Assembly (NCBI GenBank): GCA_017543005.1
Contig: JAFWEA010000359.1
Coordinates: forward strand, 1-7,404
Reading direction: 5' to 3'
Source of the DNA: Solobacterium sp.
Lineage (GTDB): Bacteria > Bacillota_I > Bacilli_A > Erysipelotrichales > Erysipelotrichaceae
Length of the DNA stretch: 7,404 bases
The first letter of the stretch is position 1, and each line of letters begins with the position of its first letter. The translations under genes and the position numbers were made by a program. Of the stretch, positions 6,579-7,404 are shown piece after piece. The notes below the pieces were generated by a model. It did not search any database. It worked only from the letters and a program-made list of their open reading frames with translations, and was not told the origin of the DNA.

Positions 6579-7216
6579 TGATGAGAAAAACAGAAAAGCT
6601 GATTGCAATACTGGCGGCAGGCATGTTCCTTTCGGGGCTGACAGCCTGCACCGGCAGTACGGCCGCCGGCACCCCGGATACAAAGCCGGGAGAAACAGCC
6701 GCTTCTGAAGCTGCCGGCACCCCGGATGAGGGAACAGAAGAAGGCGGTGTACTGGTTGCCTATTTCTCGGCTACCGGGACCACAAAGGGCGTTGCCGAAA
6801 AGATTGCCTCCGTGACCGGCGGGGATCTCTATGAAATTCTGGCCGCTGAACCTTATACGGCCGATGATCTGAATTATAACGACAGGAACAGCCGGTCCAC
6901 AGCAGAACAGAATGATAAAAATGCCCGTCCGGAAATCGGCAGTGAAGACATCTCTTTGGAAGGATATACAACAATTTACCTTGGCTTTCCGATCTGGTGG
7001 GGTGAAGAACCGCGTATTCTGGACACCTTTGTGGAAAAATACAGTTTTGAAGGAATCACAGTGATTCCGTTCTGCACCTCCGGCAGCAGCGGTATCGGCA
7101 ACAGCGGTACCAATATGGAAGCCCTGTCCGGCAGCGGCACCTGGCTGGAAGGGAAACGCTTCAGCGCGGATGTCTCCGAAGCGGATCTGCAGGCCTGGAT
7201 CAGCAGTCTGCAGTAA
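6575..7216 (+). CDS. Lipoprotein-anchored flavodoxin
   Basis: This 213-residue protein combines an export signal and a flavodoxin domain. Residues 1-25 form a lipoprotein signal peptide: a basic start (MMMRKTEK), hydrophobic LIAILAAGMFLSG and the lipobox LTAC, with Cys25 as the lipidation site. Residues 26-57 are a low-complexity Gly/Thr/Pro/Glu linker. The flavodoxin domain (58-213) has the phosphate loop SATGTT (65-70), GFPIWWGEEPR (137-147) and PFCTSGSSGIG (165-175). It closely parallels the cytoplasmic flavodoxin of the same operon. It should sit on the outer face of the membrane. The ATG at 6575 overlaps the CMD stop, but three consecutive ATG codons occur and the third (6581) has the best spacing, 6 bases, from GAGGA (6570-6574). 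The electron donor and acceptor outside the cell are unknown. Confidence 0.92.
   Translation: MMMRKTEKLIAILAAGMFLSGLTACTGSTAAGTPDTKPGETAASEAAGTPDEGTEEGGVLVAYFSATGTTKGVAEKIASVTGGDLYEILAAEPYTADDLNYNDRNSRSTAEQNDKNARPEIGSEDISLEGYTTIYLGFPIWWGEEPRILDTFVEKYSFEGITVIPFCTSGSSGIGNSGTNMEALSGSGTWLEGKRFSADVSEADLQAWISSLQ
6665..6727 (+). repeat. In-frame 15-bp direct repeat in the lipoprotein linker
   Basis: The 15-base unit GCCGGCACCCCGGAT occurs at 6665-6679 and 6713-6727. The offset of 48 bases keeps the frame, so both copies encode the residues AGTPD in the linker between the lipidated cysteine and the flavodoxin domain. Such repeats can let the linker change length by slippage or recombination. Confidence 0.85.
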
Positions 7217-7257
7217 TTCCCTGATCGTATCGAAAAAGAATAACAGGAGGAAATCGT

Positions 7258-7299
7258 ATGCTGGAGATCGGCTTTGTCAGAAGCCCGAACGCCAGATAG
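7258..7299 (+). CDS. Putative 13-residue ORF behind a perfect ribosome binding site
   Basis: An ATG at 7258 follows a perfect AGGAGG (7245-7250) with ideal 7-base spacing, 41 bases after the flavodoxin stop. It is followed by only 12 more codons (MLEIGFVRSPNAR) before TAG. The terminator begins 8 bases after the stop. I do not recognise the peptide. It could be a genuine small protein, or the surviving start of a seventh operon gene whose body was lost by deletion. A leader peptide is less likely because no gene is visible downstream within the window. The translation signal is convincing; the function is unknown. Confidence 0.45.
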   Translation: MLEIGFVRSPNAR

Positions 7300-7307
7300 G
7301 AATTCTT

Positions 7308-7344
7308 AAAGAGCAGACAAAATATGTTGCGTCCGCTCTTTTTT
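7308..7344 (+). terminator. Rho-independent terminator at the end of the TetR operon
   Basis: An 11-bp stem with one mismatch is formed by AAAGAGCAGAC (7308-7318) and GTCCGCTCTTT (7331-7341), with a 12-base loop and six T at 7339-7344. It ends the six- or seven-gene unit that starts at the promoter near 2988. No other terminator is seen between 3067 and here, which supports a single transcript. The 60 bases after it (7345-7404) hold no feature I can support. Confidence 0.83.
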
Positions 7345-7404
7345 ATATTCTAAAGTGAAAGTAACAGGGAATCGGAACCGGTACGGGACCGGGGTAAGAA
7401 ATCA

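Noticed and set aside
6015..6683. 222-codon open frame on the minus strand across the AKR end, CMD gene and lipoprotein start
   Set aside because: It spans three well-supported + strand genes and two gene junctions, and its translation looks like a random Arg/Pro/Cys-rich product.
7170..7358. 62-codon + strand frame overlapping the end of the lipoprotein flavodoxin
   Set aside because: It starts inside the flavodoxin gene without a ribosome binding site and runs through the terminator hairpin.
7371..7404. GC-rich stretch with ACCGGT palindrome and imperfect GGAACCGGTAC/GGGACCGGGGT repeat
   Set aside because: It is too short and imperfect, and it is cut by the window edge, so it cannot be called an operator or repeat element.
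1..7404. Searched for CRISPR arrays, tRNA or rRNA genes, insertion sequences and phage genes
   Set aside because: No regularly spaced repeat array, RNA gene signature, transposase motif or terminal inverted repeats were seen. The region looks like ordinary chromosomal operons.

Overview
The window is a gene-dense stretch in which every supported gene lies on the + strand. The organism looks like a low-to-mid G+C member of the Bacillota (Firmicutes), probably a gut-type anaerobe of the Clostridia or Erysipelotrichia kind. The reasons are strong AGGAGG-type ribosome binding sites, tightly packed operons with ATGA overlaps, a YoaP-type acetyltransferase, Flavodoxin_4-type flavodoxins and a GKDRTG-type tyrosine phosphatase. 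Base composition is about half G+C by eye. The species cannot be named from this sequence.

Layout: (1) Positions 1-1080 hold the 3' part of a tyrosine/lipid-phosphatase-like gene whose start lies upstream of the window. (2) Positions 1152-2862 hold a compact three-gene run: a GyrI-like small-molecule-binding protein, a YoaP-type GNAT acetyltransferase and a TfoX N-terminal-domain protein. It is closed by a clear intrinsic terminator at 2897-2944. (3) Positions 2988-3042 hold a near-consensus sigma-A promoter (TTGACA, 17 bp, TACAAT). Two identical 18-bp repeats flank its core, each containing the palindrome TGACA-TCG-TGTCA. (4) Positions 3067-7216 hold a six-gene operon: TetR regulator, cytoplasmic flavodoxin, amidohydrolase of the ACMSD-like decarboxylase family, aldo/keto reductase, carboxymuconolactone-decarboxylase-like protein, and a second flavodoxin with a lipoprotein signal peptide. 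(5) Positions 7258-7344 hold a 13-codon ORF behind a perfect AGGAGG and then an intrinsic terminator. The last 60 bases show nothing recognisable.

How the genes may work together (inference): the TetR protein probably represses its own promoter through the two palindromes and so controls the whole downstream operon. Two flavodoxins (electron carriers), an NADPH-dependent aldo/keto reductase, an ACMSD-like decarboxylase/hydrolase and a CMD-fold protein suggest an inducible redox pathway acting on a small carbonyl, aromatic or quinone-like compound. One flavodoxin is predicted to work outside the membrane. The substrate cannot be read from the sequence. The upstream GyrI/YoaP/TfoX run is a separate transcription unit with a possible small-molecule-resistance flavour.
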